Shown here piece by piece: positions 22,712 to 34,160 of a stretch of 64,000 nt of DNA. Source of the stretch: Lathyrus oleraceus (lineage: Eukaryota; Streptophyta; Magnoliopsida; Fabales; Fabaceae); contig NC_066585.1 in the NCBI RefSeq assembly GCF_024323335.1, forward strand, positions 180,128,294 through 180,192,293. The letters are read 5' to 3'. The notes below the pieces were generated by a model. That model worked only from the letters and a program-made list of their open reading frames with translations. It was not told the DNA's origin and searched no databases. The stretch's first letter is position 1, and each line of letters starts with the position of its first letter. The position numbers were made by a program, and so were the translations under genes.

Positions 22712-22714
<3 letters not shown>

Positions 22715-22728
22715 TTGCTAATGTAAAT

Positions 22729-22979
22729 CCACTTATTTTTATGAAGGTCTATTTTAGTAAATACATCTTAGATGTATTTAAATATTTTTTAGTTAAAGTT
22801 TGTTAAAACACATCTTCATAAAAATAAATGAATGTATTATAGTAAATTTGATGTGGAGTTTGTTATAATAGACCCATTTATTTTTATAAAGGTGTGTTTT
22901 AACAACATACACCTTAAGGTGTATTTAAAGAGTTTTTAGTTAAAACATTTTTAAATAGACCTTTATAAAAATAAGTGGG
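22729..22979. mobile_element. Foldback MITE, 251 bp
   Basis: The left arm CCACTTATTTTTATGAAGGT pairs with the right arm ACCTTTATAAAAATAAGTGG (one mismatch, loop side). Two inner copies of the same module (22809-22835 and 22887-22905) are arranged so that several alternative hairpins can form. Confidence 0.75.
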
Positions 22980-22984
22980 TCTAC

Positions 22985-23335
22985 CTTAACGAACCTTTTA
23001 TACGAAGGTGTTGGACGAAGGTCCCCAGCTCATCCTAAAGAATTTTCGGATCCGTGAAATTCCGTGAAAGGGATCAGTGACCTTCTTTGATGGAGTGAAG
23101 GTCTCACAAAAGGTCGAAGAAGCGAAAGTTGTTGCCCTTGGTGAATCTTTCGCAGAGATCGTCCATAGATCGAACGCTGAATCGAAACTGATAGTACTTT
23201 GAACGATGTGTGGTGAAAGAAAGTGATTGATACATGAGAGTACCATGTTGTTAGCCGGTTCCCATAGCTCAAAATCTTGGTGAGACTGAAGCGGCTTCGA
23301 GAGCGTTCAATTGATCAAACCAGGCTTGTTCTTGA
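22985..23335 (-). pseudogene. Copia-type gag fragment, frameshifted
   Basis: Minus-strand reading resembles the N-terminal half of a copia gag of the UBN2/gag-polypeptide class: AWFDQLNALEAA in one frame, SPHIVQSTISFDSAFDLW in the next, then ERFTKGNNFRFFDLL, DLHSIKEGH and FTDPKIL with stops. Gag coats the retroelement RNA. At least one frameshift and two stops are present. It lies downstream, in element orientation, of a copia-type primer site at 23652-23664. The LTR would be further right, where the MULE has inserted. Assignment rests on pattern similarity and should be confirmed by a profile search. Confidence 0.65.
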
Positions 23336-23651
23336 ATGTGAGAGCGCGGTGCAAGGATTTGCTCTAGTTGTGATAGTTATTATCATTAAACGATGGGGCC
23401 ACAAGAATGACACCAGGGTTTTCATCGGGAGGCAGGTAAAGGGGGTTTTAGGAATTCAAGATGGGATCTTGAGAATCGTCTTTGTTATTGGATATTGTGG
23501 TGGAATATTTGTTGGTGGGATCCTCATGGTCAGAATTGTCGTTGAAAGCCTTGAGAATCGAAAAGAAAATTGGGAACGAGGATGAATGAAGGAAACGCTA
23601 GATCTCTAGCGAATGGGAAAGAGGAAAGGAAATGAAAGGCTAAATTGTTTT

Positions 23652-23664
23652 ACACCTGATACCA
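23652..23664 (-). promoter_or_regulatory. Copia-type primer binding site
   Basis: The minus strand reads TGGTATCAGGTGT, close to the TGGTATCAGAGC initiator-Met tRNA primer motif of plant copia elements, correctly placed upstream of the gag relic. Confidence 0.55.
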
Positions 23665-23859
23665 TAGTACCAGAAGGATTAGTAAATGGTCCATTGGGCC
23701 AAAATAGATCTTATTATGGAAAATTTTACTCTGTACCCCTACGTTTAGCCTCATACCCCTACAATTCTTCAAAAATTCCAATTCTATCCTTAACTGGTTT
23801 TAACCAATTTACCATTTCATTTTTATCATTCAGTTGAAACTTTCAAATTTTACACGTTT

Positions 23860-24125
23860 CACCCTCGCACCGGAACTCCTGGAAAAAGACTTCCGGTATG
23901 TATTTTTTTCAAACCGGAAGACTTCATAAAAGACATCTGGAACACACAAAGTAATGAACCGGAAGTCTTCACGAAAGAGTTCCGGTTCTTTAAGAAAAAA
24001 GTCACGTTCCAGAACACTTTTTAAAAGAGTTCCGATAAACAAAGTGACACATACCGGAACTCTTTGAAGAAGTCTTCCGGTTTGTGTATTATGTGTTCTG
24101 GAATTCTTTCAAGAAGTGTTCCGAT
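23860..24125. repeat. MULE left subterminal repeats
   Basis: Repeats of accggaagtcttcacgaaag and agttccgg in alternating orientation, spaced about 30 bp, up to the transposase start. Confidence 0.85.
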
Positions 24126-24183
24126 TTGCTTTTTTTCTTTTCTTTTTTTAAAATTTTTTTTAAAAAAAATTTATTGTGCAGGA

Positions 24184-25875
24184 ATGGAAAATCTTCCCCA
24201 AATATGTGTAGATACTTTTAATGCATTTATAACGACTGAAAGATTTGGTACACGAGAAGAGGTGATCAGATGGATTAAAGAGGTTGGAATCGATAATAAA
24301 GTAACTGTTATTATCAGTCGTTCAGATACTGAAACAGGGAAGAGAGGGAGAAGTAACAAATTAATATTTGGTTGTGATAAAGGTATGAAACACAAGAGTA
24401 CTGATAGTGGTACACAAATTATAATTTTTTATGTGTTATTTTTATATGTGATATTTTTTCTATGTATTTTTTATGTGTTATTTTCAATATTTTTAGGGTT
24501 GAATTTGCTCATTGGAAGTTAAAGCAGATGTTAGGAAACAATATAGGTGACATGGTCAAATGTTGGGAAGCTATGAATAACAACTTGAGGTTACAACTGG
24601 GAAACATTAGAGCTTCTTTTCAAAAGAGTTTTTACGAAGTTGAGCACGCGCACATAAGTCCCTTTTATGGTTATTTGTGTGGTTCCGTATCTCGAGCTGC
24701 TTTGAGACGTATTGCTGAAGAGTTATTGAGAGTTGATTATGTTGGAACTAACAGGCAAATATGTGGTTGTACTCTTAGAACATCTTATGGGTTACCTTGT
24801 GCTTGTGAGTTAGGAAGATACGCACTAGGTGGTATACCGATACCCATAGATGATGTTCACGTTCATTGGAGGAAACTAACTATGGAAGTTGAGTTAGAGG
24901 TAGGTGCAGATGATGGATCAGAGGTGGATATGACTTGTGCAATGGATGAATTGTGGAAATGATTTAGGTCATTAGATGTTATTGGGAAAAGGGAATTAAA
25001 GAGTAAGGTATGTGAACTATCATACCCAACAATGACTCCATTGTGTCCACCACCCAAGAAACTAAACACCAAAGGAGGAGTGAAGAAGAAAGGGAAAAAA
25101 CCAACAGAATATGATGTTTATAGGGACCCTTCGTATCATGAGTATGTTGATAAGGCATCTCAATCTTCACAAATGCAATCTCAACCATCACAGACTTCGA
25201 AGAAGTTAAAATTATCAAAGAAGCAACCACAATTCACTCTTCAATTTCCTAATCATATTAGGTCATACATTGAAGATGTAGTTAATGTTGAATCAGATGG
25301 TAATTGTGGATTTAGAGTCATTGCATCATTGCATGGATATGGTGAGGATGGTTGGCCAATGATTCGCAGAGAGTTGGGGTTGGAAATAATAGACAAGGAT
25401 AGGTCAACTTTGTATGACAAGTTATTTTCTAATCGGTTGTCAGAAGTGAGAGAATCTTTGATGATAGAATCCTTTGGTTCACAGCCACCTGAAAAATGGT
25501 TGACTCTACTAGATATGGTTACTTGATAGCGAATCGTTATAATGTTATACTTGTCTATTTAGGCAATCCGTGCATGACTTTCTTTCCGATGACAAGTTCA
25601 CATTCACCAAATGTCTCTATTTATTGCATTGGTTTTGTTAACCAAAATCATTGGGTTCAGGTACGTATTTTGTATGACAAGTTATTTTATATGATTTAAT
25701 ATTTTAATTATTTCACTTAATATTTTATATGACTTAATATTTTAATTATTTCACTTTATCAGGTTAACATGAAAGAGGGGTTTTCGTTGCCACCGGTCAC
25801 ATTAGATTGGAGGAAATTTCGTTCTCATACAGCAACGTCTTGGATGTTAGGATTTGTAGGACGTATACAACATTG
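24184..25875 (+). pseudogene. MULE transposase relic: FAR1-like N-terminus, SWIM finger, OTU protease domain
   Basis: ATG 24184 (MENLPQICVDTFNAF) opens a FAR1-like DNA-binding segment (EEVIRWIKEVGIDNKVT, RGRSNKLIFGCDKG). The catalytic DDE core is missing: after an AT-rich stretch (24412-24496) the frame resumes at VEFAHWKLKQMLGNN, the part that follows the core. A SWIM-type zinc finger is seen at CGCTLRTSYGLPCACEL. Next comes a Lys-rich linker, and an OTU cysteine protease domain with the Cys in VESDGNCGFRVIASLHGYG and the His in NQNHWVQV. Breaks: TGA after DELWK (24961) and a one-base loss near 25515 that shifts the frame before GYLIANRYN. The last part (FSLPPVTLDWRKF) follows a short intron. 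The OTU domain's role in these elements is unknown. Confidence 0.87.
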
Positions 25876-25945
25876 ACAATTACTTACACCTATATTAGCA
25901 TGAATATGTAATCAAAACATGAATTTTATATTATGTCTATTATAT

Positions 25946-27470
25946 TCAGTGGGGAGGTACCAACCGTGGATGCGAAACACAATAATACCACTCCAGATAA
26001 CCATCTTCTACATCAGATGGAGTGGTGGCTAGGGTAGTTGAACGGATCACAGCGATAACGCTCTGATGGTAACCAATCCAATCAACATCAATATTTGTCG
26101 CCATCATGCAATCAAGAGGTGGGGATGGAACATATTGCCTGTACTCGAACTGACGCAAACATCTGTCAGGCAAGTATGGAACAACTGTGTCACCCCACTT
26201 CAAACACCCCCTGTAGAGACATATCTCATCAAACTAACGTCATGCTCTATGATCCTCAAATGGACGCCATATGACATCGGCAGGTGTCAACTCATCCAAA
26301 ATAGGTCGTAAATCATCAACCTTTAGGACTCCTTGCCTATACGACCATCTCATCGCTCAAGGAAGACCATAATTATCAGTTGGTTTCCAATTCTCCCCTC
26401 TTTTTCCAACAATTGGAAAGTACTCGTGAATCCAGCACTGTTACAAAATACAAACATAATAAATAAAATAAATTAAGTTAACATATTTTATAAAATGAAT
26501 CCAACACTTAATAAACAAAATTAAATTATATACCTGTAAGAGAGTAGGATATCCACCGAGCTGTTTGCAATTGAACATGGACGCATCTCCAAGATATCAG
26601 TATAGGGTAACTAGTGCAGTTGCTCCCCAACTATATCTTGGACATCTATCTAAGTCCGTAAACAGTATGAGGTATCGTGCCTCTACAAGTGTAAAGGTCT
26701 TATCGGCAAAAATGATGGAACCCACCAACATCAACAGATACGCTCTGATCGCATATGCCCAGCTGGAAGCAACTCTATGTTGTACGAATAAATCGTATAA
26801 CCACTCCAACTTATAATACGAACCTCTACAGCTACGAACATGTGATTGTGCCTCACCCTGTGACACTACTAAGTAGTCAACAACAAGTTCAACAACTACC
26901 TCTTTTGTGACATCCTAAGGACTCCAGAAGATAACCTTGATGGACAAGTGAAGCAGACATGAGACATCATCCAAAGTAATGCTCATTTCACCAAACGGCA
27001 TGTGAATTGAAGATGTCTCTATATGCCATCTTTCCGCAAATGCAGAGACAAGATTTGGGTCTATCTTGTTCAGACTAGTTCTCTGAAGTGAAGATAAACC
27101 AGATCTAGATACCCAACTCTCCATCTGTGGTGGAAGAGCCAATGGAACCCTAGATGTCAGCTTCAGTCCATGTCCAGTAACCTTCAACTCTTTCTTTGGA
27201 CCTCTTTCTTAAAAACAATTAAAACACATATTAGAAAACACAATATAAAATATTCAACTATTATTCATTTTCCCGTTTATTTACCTCACCAAATCATAAA
27301 TGTCGAGCAACATGATGCTCGTACTTCACAAAAAGAGACGTATCGTACGACCCTCCTGGATATCCAGCCGACTCAGCTGCAGATGAAGATGCGCCCCGAC
27401 CTAAAGTGCGGTCTGGAATCCTACCATCTGTACCTCGTTTTCGAACCACTACAAAAAAATATTATAAAAA
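25946..27470 (-). pseudogene. Plant mobile domain (PMD) gene relic inside the MULE
   Basis: Minus-strand exons read a Gly/Ser-rich N-terminus (about 27440-27310, GRIPDRTLGRGASSSAAES). The PMD core follows: FAERWHIETSSIHMPFGEM, SITLDDVSCLLHLSIKV, CRGSYYKLEWLYDLFVQH, AIRAYLLMLVGSIIFADK, RYSWGATALVTLYRYLGD. After an intron near 26530-26430 the tail includes DDLRPILDELTPADVIW and PPLDCMMATNIDVDWIGY. Stops occur in the N-terminal exon, after KVIFWSP (about 26920), near 26340 and near 26240. PMD proteins (MAIN/MAIL1 in host genomes) act in the nucleus in silencing and development; many copies ride on transposons. It is convergent to the transposase relic, with about 70 bp between them. Confidence 0.85.
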
Positions 27471-27489
27471 ATTATTAAAAATTAAAAAA

Positions 27490-27800
27490 AAAACGCACCG
27501 AAACACTTCAAAGAAGAGTTCCGGTGTGGAAAAATAAAAGGTTGACTACCGGAACACTTCTTAAAAGAGTTCCGATTTAGTTCATCCAAACCGGAGGTCT
27601 TTAAGAAAGAGTTCCGGTATACAACCAACCAAACCGGAAGACTTTCTAAAAGACTTCCGGTTCAATGCCCCCAAAAGGCAACAAACCGGAAGACTTTAGA
27701 TAAGTGTTCCGGTATACATTATGTGAACCGGAAGACTTACTCTTAGTGTTCCGGTTTACAATGCCAAAAAATGCAAAAATTTGTGTTCCGAAAGTCTTCA
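27490..27800. repeat. MULE right subterminal repeats
   Basis: Six or so copies of the same accggaag...cttccg/gttccgg module as on the left (27500-27795). Confidence 0.85.
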
Positions 27801-28289
27801 AGCGCAAATGGGAAAAAATTTCATTTATGAAAAATATACCCTATTTATATGAGGATATTTTGGTCAACAAAAATTATTTGTAGGGGTCTGGGTACAATTG
27901 TAGGGGTACGAGGTAAAGTTTTCCTTATTATGTTGCTAGTTAGGAATAAAAAGATAGCCAAGTGTCTTATATAGACACTTGGGCCTAGAAGAAAATACTC
28001 GATAACTTCCTTACCCAGGCCCAATAAAGAAATCAGCCTATGTATATAATATCATCCGACAATGATAATTCTAAAATAAGAGTTATGTAATAGGGTGCAT
28101 ATTTATTTATAAAATAAAAAATATAGTAAATATTAAATCGGGATATATAAACAATTTAATATTATCTGGATTATTTGACAATATCTTTTGTTCATAAAGA
28201 ATTACATTTGATAAGTATCTCCAAATATTACGCCATACATGATCAGGTCGATTCATTGAAGCTGAAAACAACATTGTAATAAAACATTT

Positions 28290-28620
28290 TCACAAACATA
28301 CACCAGAATCCAAATTATATGTCTCTTTTATTACCTCAATAAATTTTTTGTCGTTTTGTAGAAACCCCATTGCAAAGCATGTTTCTCTAAAACTGTTATG
28401 TTTAAACCCCTCAACTGTCTTGAGATCATCATAACTCATAGGATCTTTCTTCGCAGTCAACAACATCCTCATATAATACAATTCTCTGGTTGTTGGAGAG
28501 ACCCAAATTATGCGACCAATTTTGTAACCTTTTTTCCTTGATTTCCAACTTTTTTTTTTCTTCGCATAAACAAACTTTGACACAAATTACCCATATGTGA
28601 ATAACTTGGCTTCTCAATTT
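28290..28620 (-). pseudogene. Helitron helicase fragment (linker preceding the PIF1 domain)
   Basis: The minus strand codes for SWKSRKKGYKIGRIIWVSPT, RELYYMRMLLTAKKDPMSY, DDLKTVEGFKHNSFRETCFA and MGFLQNDKKFIEVIKET. This is the segment of plant Helitron Rep/Hel proteins just upstream of the PIF1 helicase core. It begins with a Lys-rich run and stops at a TAA after SGVCL. No other Helitron part is adjacent, so it is a stranded piece; it does not overlap in domain with the relic at 1262-2370, but nothing shows they were one element. Confidence 0.82.
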
Positions 28621-31480
28621 GCCACAACCTAAGAAATAAACAATGATTCAATTTCACTCACCTTAAAAAGTACATTTTCAATTTGTTCAAAAATTTTGTA
28701 GTACACCAAGTTCTCTCCTTCCATGGAAAAAAATAAACAATTATGAGATTCAATACTGATATCACAAACAAAGTTGTCAAACATAAAAGAGAAATAAACA
28801 AACATATGGGATTCAAATCCGCAATCATTTCATCTTAATGATAATAATAATAATCAAGTACTAAACTAGTTTACCAACTTGTCTCATTTGTGATCCATTA
28901 ATTATATTGACCAAATTCATAAAAAACACTCTTTTAGAAATGTATTTTAAAAATATCTACAACAATACATTACCATAGGAATTAAAACCATACAAGAGAA
29001 CTTCAACTTAAAATCAACTTTGATGCCAGAATCAATTTCTAGTCTAAAAAAGACAAACACCTTACATTTTTACATCTTGTTAAACTATATTTGACTCTTT
29101 AAACAGAAGTTAAAGAGAAGTTAAAGGATAAAAAATAGAAGAAAAAAAATTAAAGGATCAAAAGTTAGAGGATATGCTTGGTCCAATTGACTTATATTTC
29201 TCTTGTATACTCTCTATGTCATTGTTACTTCCACTAGGCCTTCTTCAACTTCTCCCTTGTGTGTTTTTAGCTGCCTTAGTGGTTCTATAATATCAGAACT
29301 ACTCATAAAGTTATACTAACTGAATAAGGCTAATTTTACGATGCATAAATAAGATGCTATTACACTATGGATTATGTTATTTTCCATTATTGAATGAATA
29401 AGACCAAAAGAATTTAAGTATAGTACATACCAAAATGTGTGTGAGCATCAAAAAATATACACACACAAACTATGACTAATGGGAGGTATCAAACTGTCAC
29501 GATAACATCACTGACACGTGTCGGACACCGCAACACACCTACTCCTAAACTCCTAAAGATGTACATGCTTCATAGGTCTCGACACTATAGTAGCCTCATG
29601 GCCTCATTCCTCTGTTGCTCTATGGCGTCCATGGTCTTTGACAACATCATTGTATGATCTTTGAGGGCCAACATCTCATCCCTGTCCTTAATCTCTGCTA
29701 GATGAAGATACCTTTTTGTCTGCTGTACCACTTTCTGTAGATATTGGATCCGTTGGTGAAGATCATCCATAGCATTCTGGGAGATACAAGAAGTTTTTGT
29801 TCAATTATTTAACAATAATAATTTAACCATTATAAAGCATATTAACATATAACAGATTAAACATACAGATCATACAATTGAACATTCACAGAAGTATAAC
29901 TAATAAACCATAAAAGTTGAACAGAATACACAATGTGAGGATACCTCTTGCGAAGAAGGCTGAAGGAATTGAGTAAAAAGTGAAGATGAGATCGGAGGTA
30001 GATGGTCGAAGAAGTCGTCAAACCTAGATGCATAGAACATAAATACATATTCCTAATTAGTATAAAGTATGGCACTTGACAACCATTACTCATTGTACCA
30101 CCAACCTGAAACACTACTAAAAATATGAAAGGATTATCCAAGCATTAAAACATCAACTCAAATTGCTTATTTTGCATCTAAAAGAAAGCAAATTTTAATA
30201 TCAAAAGCACAATAGAAACTCATCAATCAAACAAAGTGGAAGAATATGCAAATATCAAAACCACATAGGCTAATTTTCAAATGCATTGGATCCTATTATC
30301 AAATAGTAAATACTTCCAATCAACAAAGTTGTATAATAAGTTGTTAATCATTCAAGCACTGCCATCATTAGGAAACCCTCTCACTAATTACACTTTCTAG
30401 TGTTCAACATTGAACATCCCCTATCAAGAGGATGCAACTACCATGCGATCACACGAAGCCGTTGATGGTTCATAATATTGTTCCTGAATCCTCACAACAT
30501 CAATAACAAATAGTTATTTAGCTGTATGAACTAACACTAATTCAAACCGGTCCTATACATGTCATTCAAATTAAGGGCACACAAACTTTTTATGCTCTTT
30601 ATCCCAGTTGTGAAATGATAGAAACAGGTTCTTTTTCAAAATAAAATTGGGACAATTTCTGATATTTATTGGTACAAAACAAAAATATCACAAACAAAAT
30701 GACAGGGACCAGTCTTGGATCTCTCCCTTCCCAAATGTTTGAGAGTTGGGTCTCTCCAATAACCGCTCATTAATTCCCCCTAACCCACTATGCTTTGCTA
30801 TCTTTCTATTTATTGAGCATAACAGCCTATAGAACTTACACACATTAATTAACTAATTAATAAAATGTAACTGACAGAAAGATAAAACAGTACCGGCTAA
30901 TAAAACAACTGCATGGCAGAATAGAAATAGTTCCTAGTAATTCTGAAGGTCTAACATGAAACTCCTGTGAGCTAGACGCTAATTCAAACTAGTACCACAT
31001 TTAATTCAACACCTAAGAATTAATTCTTATTCCTTTCTTCTTCAACATCAAAGAATTAGTGTCTGCTTCCTTAAACCTCATCAACCTCAAAACACAGTTT
31101 TTCTTTTTCAAACAGCAAATAACTGCAATTTCAAGGAGTATCGATTCCATTATTCACAAAGATTCTAGCTTTTGCATCTCTTCAACATACAAGAATTAGT
31201 TATTTCTTCTTTTCTTTCATCAACCTTCATTGACCTCAAACTAAAGTTTTATATCAAACCACCATTAAATTTTGTCAATTAGTACAAGCAATCCTATCGT
31301 TGCCTCAAAACATCGACTTAATTTTATTCTGTTATATAATAATGTTATTGTGCATGTGAAATTTGATTCTCTACCCAAGGGACTAGTAATTTATCTGCTG
31401 ATTATTATTATAAGCAAAGAGACCTATAGAAATGGAAATTGAAAAAGAAGCAAAAACCAAACCACTTTATTAATGTATCT
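28621..31480. other. AT-rich intergenic, no gene supported
   Basis: I found no convincing gene. A 61-aa minus-strand coiled-coil-like frame at 29770-29585 (HQRIQYLQKVVQQTKRYL) could be a scrap of a transposon protein, and 'acacgtgtcggacaccgcaa' at 29514 is a word often seen in legume TEs. Neither is enough for a call. Confidence 0.4.
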
Positions 31481-31499
31481 TTAAAAAAATGAATGAGTT

Positions 31500-32838
31500 T
31501 CACCTTGAGCAGTCTATGATGTCAACATCTGCCGAGGGCGAGTTCTGGAGCAAAAAGTTCAGTACTCCAACAGGAATGGGTGAAGATGGTTCAAATCCTG
31601 CTTTTAATGATTTTTCTAACTTAAAAATTTTCAATGCCAAGGATAATCCATATGAAAGTGGTTTCAGCTTTATTTTCACCGACTTCAAGCTATGCAGGGA
31701 AGATATCTTAAGCTTCAAAAAATCAGGAATAAAGGAGAGAACCTATGCAGTAAGGGATAACTGTGGATTAGAATTAGTTTAATGCAATCATGAAACTCAG
31801 TTGATTTTTGATATAAGTTAGCAAAAAAAGTATCTTGAAAAGCAAATAAAAATTAGGCCTCAGAGGAATGCCGAATTAAGGTACCTGAAGAGTACTTGCA
31901 GAGACCGTCAATGATTTGATATTAGCGAGTTCTAGCAGCCAGCTAAGTAAAATAAAAGGAGGCTTCCAATAATTTGCCAACATTTCGGCATCAATGTTTA
32001 CTTGTTTAATAGAAGAAAGACCGCTTCCACAGAACATCTGATAAGGAGTACCCGTAAAAGCGAATGAAGAAAGACTTGGAGCAGATAGCTTGATTAGGTA
32101 ATAGTTGAAAGAATGAGTACGCATAGTTAAACTGACTAGCGTCTCACTTGATATGCACAAGATTTCGGAATCCTTCACCATACAATTATCAATGATCAAA
32201 CCGTTCAACTTGCTAAAAACTGAAAAAGGATCAATCCGGCCATCATCACTAGCACAAAATGCAAAATTTCCTAGATGCAAACTCGTTAACGCAGGTAAAT
32301 TCAGAGATTTAGGAAACAATGTCCTCCCATAATTATGACAACCTTTAGGTGAAACCGAGAGCTTAAGAGATGTTAAAGTATGACACGAAGAAACGCAAGG
32401 CAGGATGTGAGCAATATCACATTTGACATCAATTCGTAATCGAAGAAGCTTGACATTATGAGATAAAACATAGTGTGCAACCCTTCTAAGTAGGCGAGAC
32501 TGGATGCGACCATTACGGACAAAATCAAGAGCATGCAGTACAATTGAGTTATCACGAAGAGACAAAATTCTAGAGACGAATATATCGAATTTCTTCAAAT
32601 TAGAAAAATGTGAGCAATGCAATGTAAGAATGGGAATATATTTCCAAACATGGTTCCATCTTTTAGATAAAATGCAAGTTTGAACAGAATCTTTGGTGTT
32701 CAAAAATGACAAAACGTGAATGAGAATTGAATCAGACAAATCACTCAGTTTGTCTTCACTCTTTTCAAGATCATTCCTTCTTCTCCTTTTGGTCATGGGT
32801 TGATTCATTATATTATCAACTGAATTATAATTTATCAA
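31500..32838 (-). CDS. F-box/LRR (FBD-type) protein
   Basis: Two coding exons, 32838-31885 and 31742-31500, joined at CTTCAG|GTACC and GCATAG|GTTCTC, give about 398 aa. Start MINYNSVDNIMNQ; an alternative ATG lies 14 codons in (MTKRRRRNDLEK). The F-box is at residues 32-75 (KLSDLSDSILIHVLSFLNTK, SVQTCILSKRWNHVWKYIP), followed by leucine-rich segments including FPKSLNLPALTSLHLGNFAF. Exon 2 is the C-terminal FBD-like tail with VLNFLLQNSPSADVDI. The protein is expected to bind an ASK1/SKP1 adaptor through the F-box and present a substrate to an SCF ubiquitin ligase; the substrate is unknown. No stops. It shares the exon phase and tail with the gene at 49463, so they are paralogues. A GT follows CTCAAG just at the stop, so a further exon by alternative splicing is possible. 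Confidence 0.85.
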
Positions 32839-34160
32839 GATAAAAACCTAAGGGAAAAAGAAAAGAAAATTAAATTAAATTCTGCAATGTAACGGAACAA
32901 GAAGTAGCTGAAAAACTCTACACTCAGCAAAGTTGTTTTGAATTTCAACGAAAATAAAATAGTAACAGAAAAAAAGAATCAGTCGGGGAATAAGAAATAC
33001 CAAGGGAGTAGTTTGGACGTTGGTAGAATCAAAAGTTGTATCTTTTATTCTTCACTGTAAAAATTGTTGAGCAAGGAAGAGAGCCACGAGCATTCTATCT
33101 ATGAAAAAGTTTAAGGTAAATTTAGGGTTAAATAAGTTTTTAGTCTTCTTTGGACTTATTAGAGTTACTAAAAGTCTTAAAGGCTTTATTTGATTACGAT
33201 TAGGGTAGGGTATGTAAAAGTATAGTTGATAGAAGTATATCTCCAAACTAAATAGTACTAAAAAAAACTGAATTATTTAAGTAATCATATTTAAGTTAAA
33301 ATTAAGCTTAAACTATTTAACTAATTTGTTTTTACAATGTTTTTTATTTTTGTAAATAAAAGTATATAATTTTAAAAAAAAGACAATTCAGTAAAACTTT
33401 TTAATAAAAGAATATTTTAATATCATTTTTGGTAACATAGATTAATCTTGAAGTTCATTTTGCTCTTATCATTTTTAAATAAATAAAAAATCGAATTTGT
33501 CCATTAACTCTTCAAAACATATTAGGAACCATAGATTTTTCTTTTTAAAAGTTAAATAACTAAAATAAACCTCAAGGTTAATATACGAAATCAAAATAGA
33601 TGTTAAGTCTAAAAAAATCTTATAAAAAAATACTTTTTCTGAAAATCACTTTGAAAATAATTATTTTCCAAAACATATAATTTTCTAAAAATAAAAAAAG
33701 TTGAAAACAATATATTTTTAAAAAAATTATTCTTTCAGGAAAATATAAAAAAAATGAAAAAACTTATTTTTCCCAAAATACAATTTTCAAAAAAAATTAT
33801 TAATTTTTTTTGTGATAATAAAAAAATGATTTTTTTTCTCTCTCTTGAAAATAAATTTCTTCAGATAGGTTGGGGATCTCCATCAAACATTGCTTTCGTG
33901 TGGATCTCATCAATGACAGTGAATAGAGGTAGTGCAAGATCGAATAATTCAACAGAGTTCTTTGATGTGACCCAAGAGGTTATCCCCTCCATGTTATGAT
34001 AGTTATGATAGAGATCTGACTTTGGATCAAGAATGATACATTCGTGGAGTTTGATTGTGGAATTTCATGGGAATTTGATGTCGTTTTCCATAGACTGTGC
34101 CACTATTTTGTATTTGAACTAGAATTGGTGTCGATTAGTTACGTAGGACTCTGGAATCAA
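32839..34160. other. AT-rich intergenic upstream of the F-box gene, no gene seen
   Basis: Contains the F-box 5' region and then long A/T runs (33250-33850). No credible gene, RNA or inverted terminal repeat identified. Confidence 0.45.

Larger units (their letters stand above)
23719..27923 (+). mobile_element. Mutator-like element (MULE) with OTU-type transposase and antisense PMD gene
   Basis: Termini are GAAAATTTTACTCTGTACCC (left) and the complement of GAAAACTTTACCTCGTACCC (right). Both are followed by CCTAC and subterminal repeats. A perfect 9-bp duplication CTTATTATG flanks it (23710-23718 and 27924-27932), the size typical of MULEs. The plus strand has a FAR1/SWIM/OTU transposase relic and the minus strand a plant mobile domain relic, arranged convergently. 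Both are broken, so this copy is non-autonomous. Confidence 0.93.
23665..28060 (-). repeat. Copia LTR relic split by the MULE (parts 23665-23709 and 27933 to about 28060)
   Basis: The sequence left of the MULE and right of it are contiguous once the element and one duplication are removed. The right part contains a minus-strand TATA motif, CTATATAAGACACTT (27966-27980), inside a perfect stem CCAAGTGTC/GACACTTGG. LTR ends are not defined. Confidence 0.45.

Noticed and set aside
29585..29770. 61-aa minus coiled-coil-like frame
   Set aside because: Too short and isolated; no start context, partner exon or clear family.
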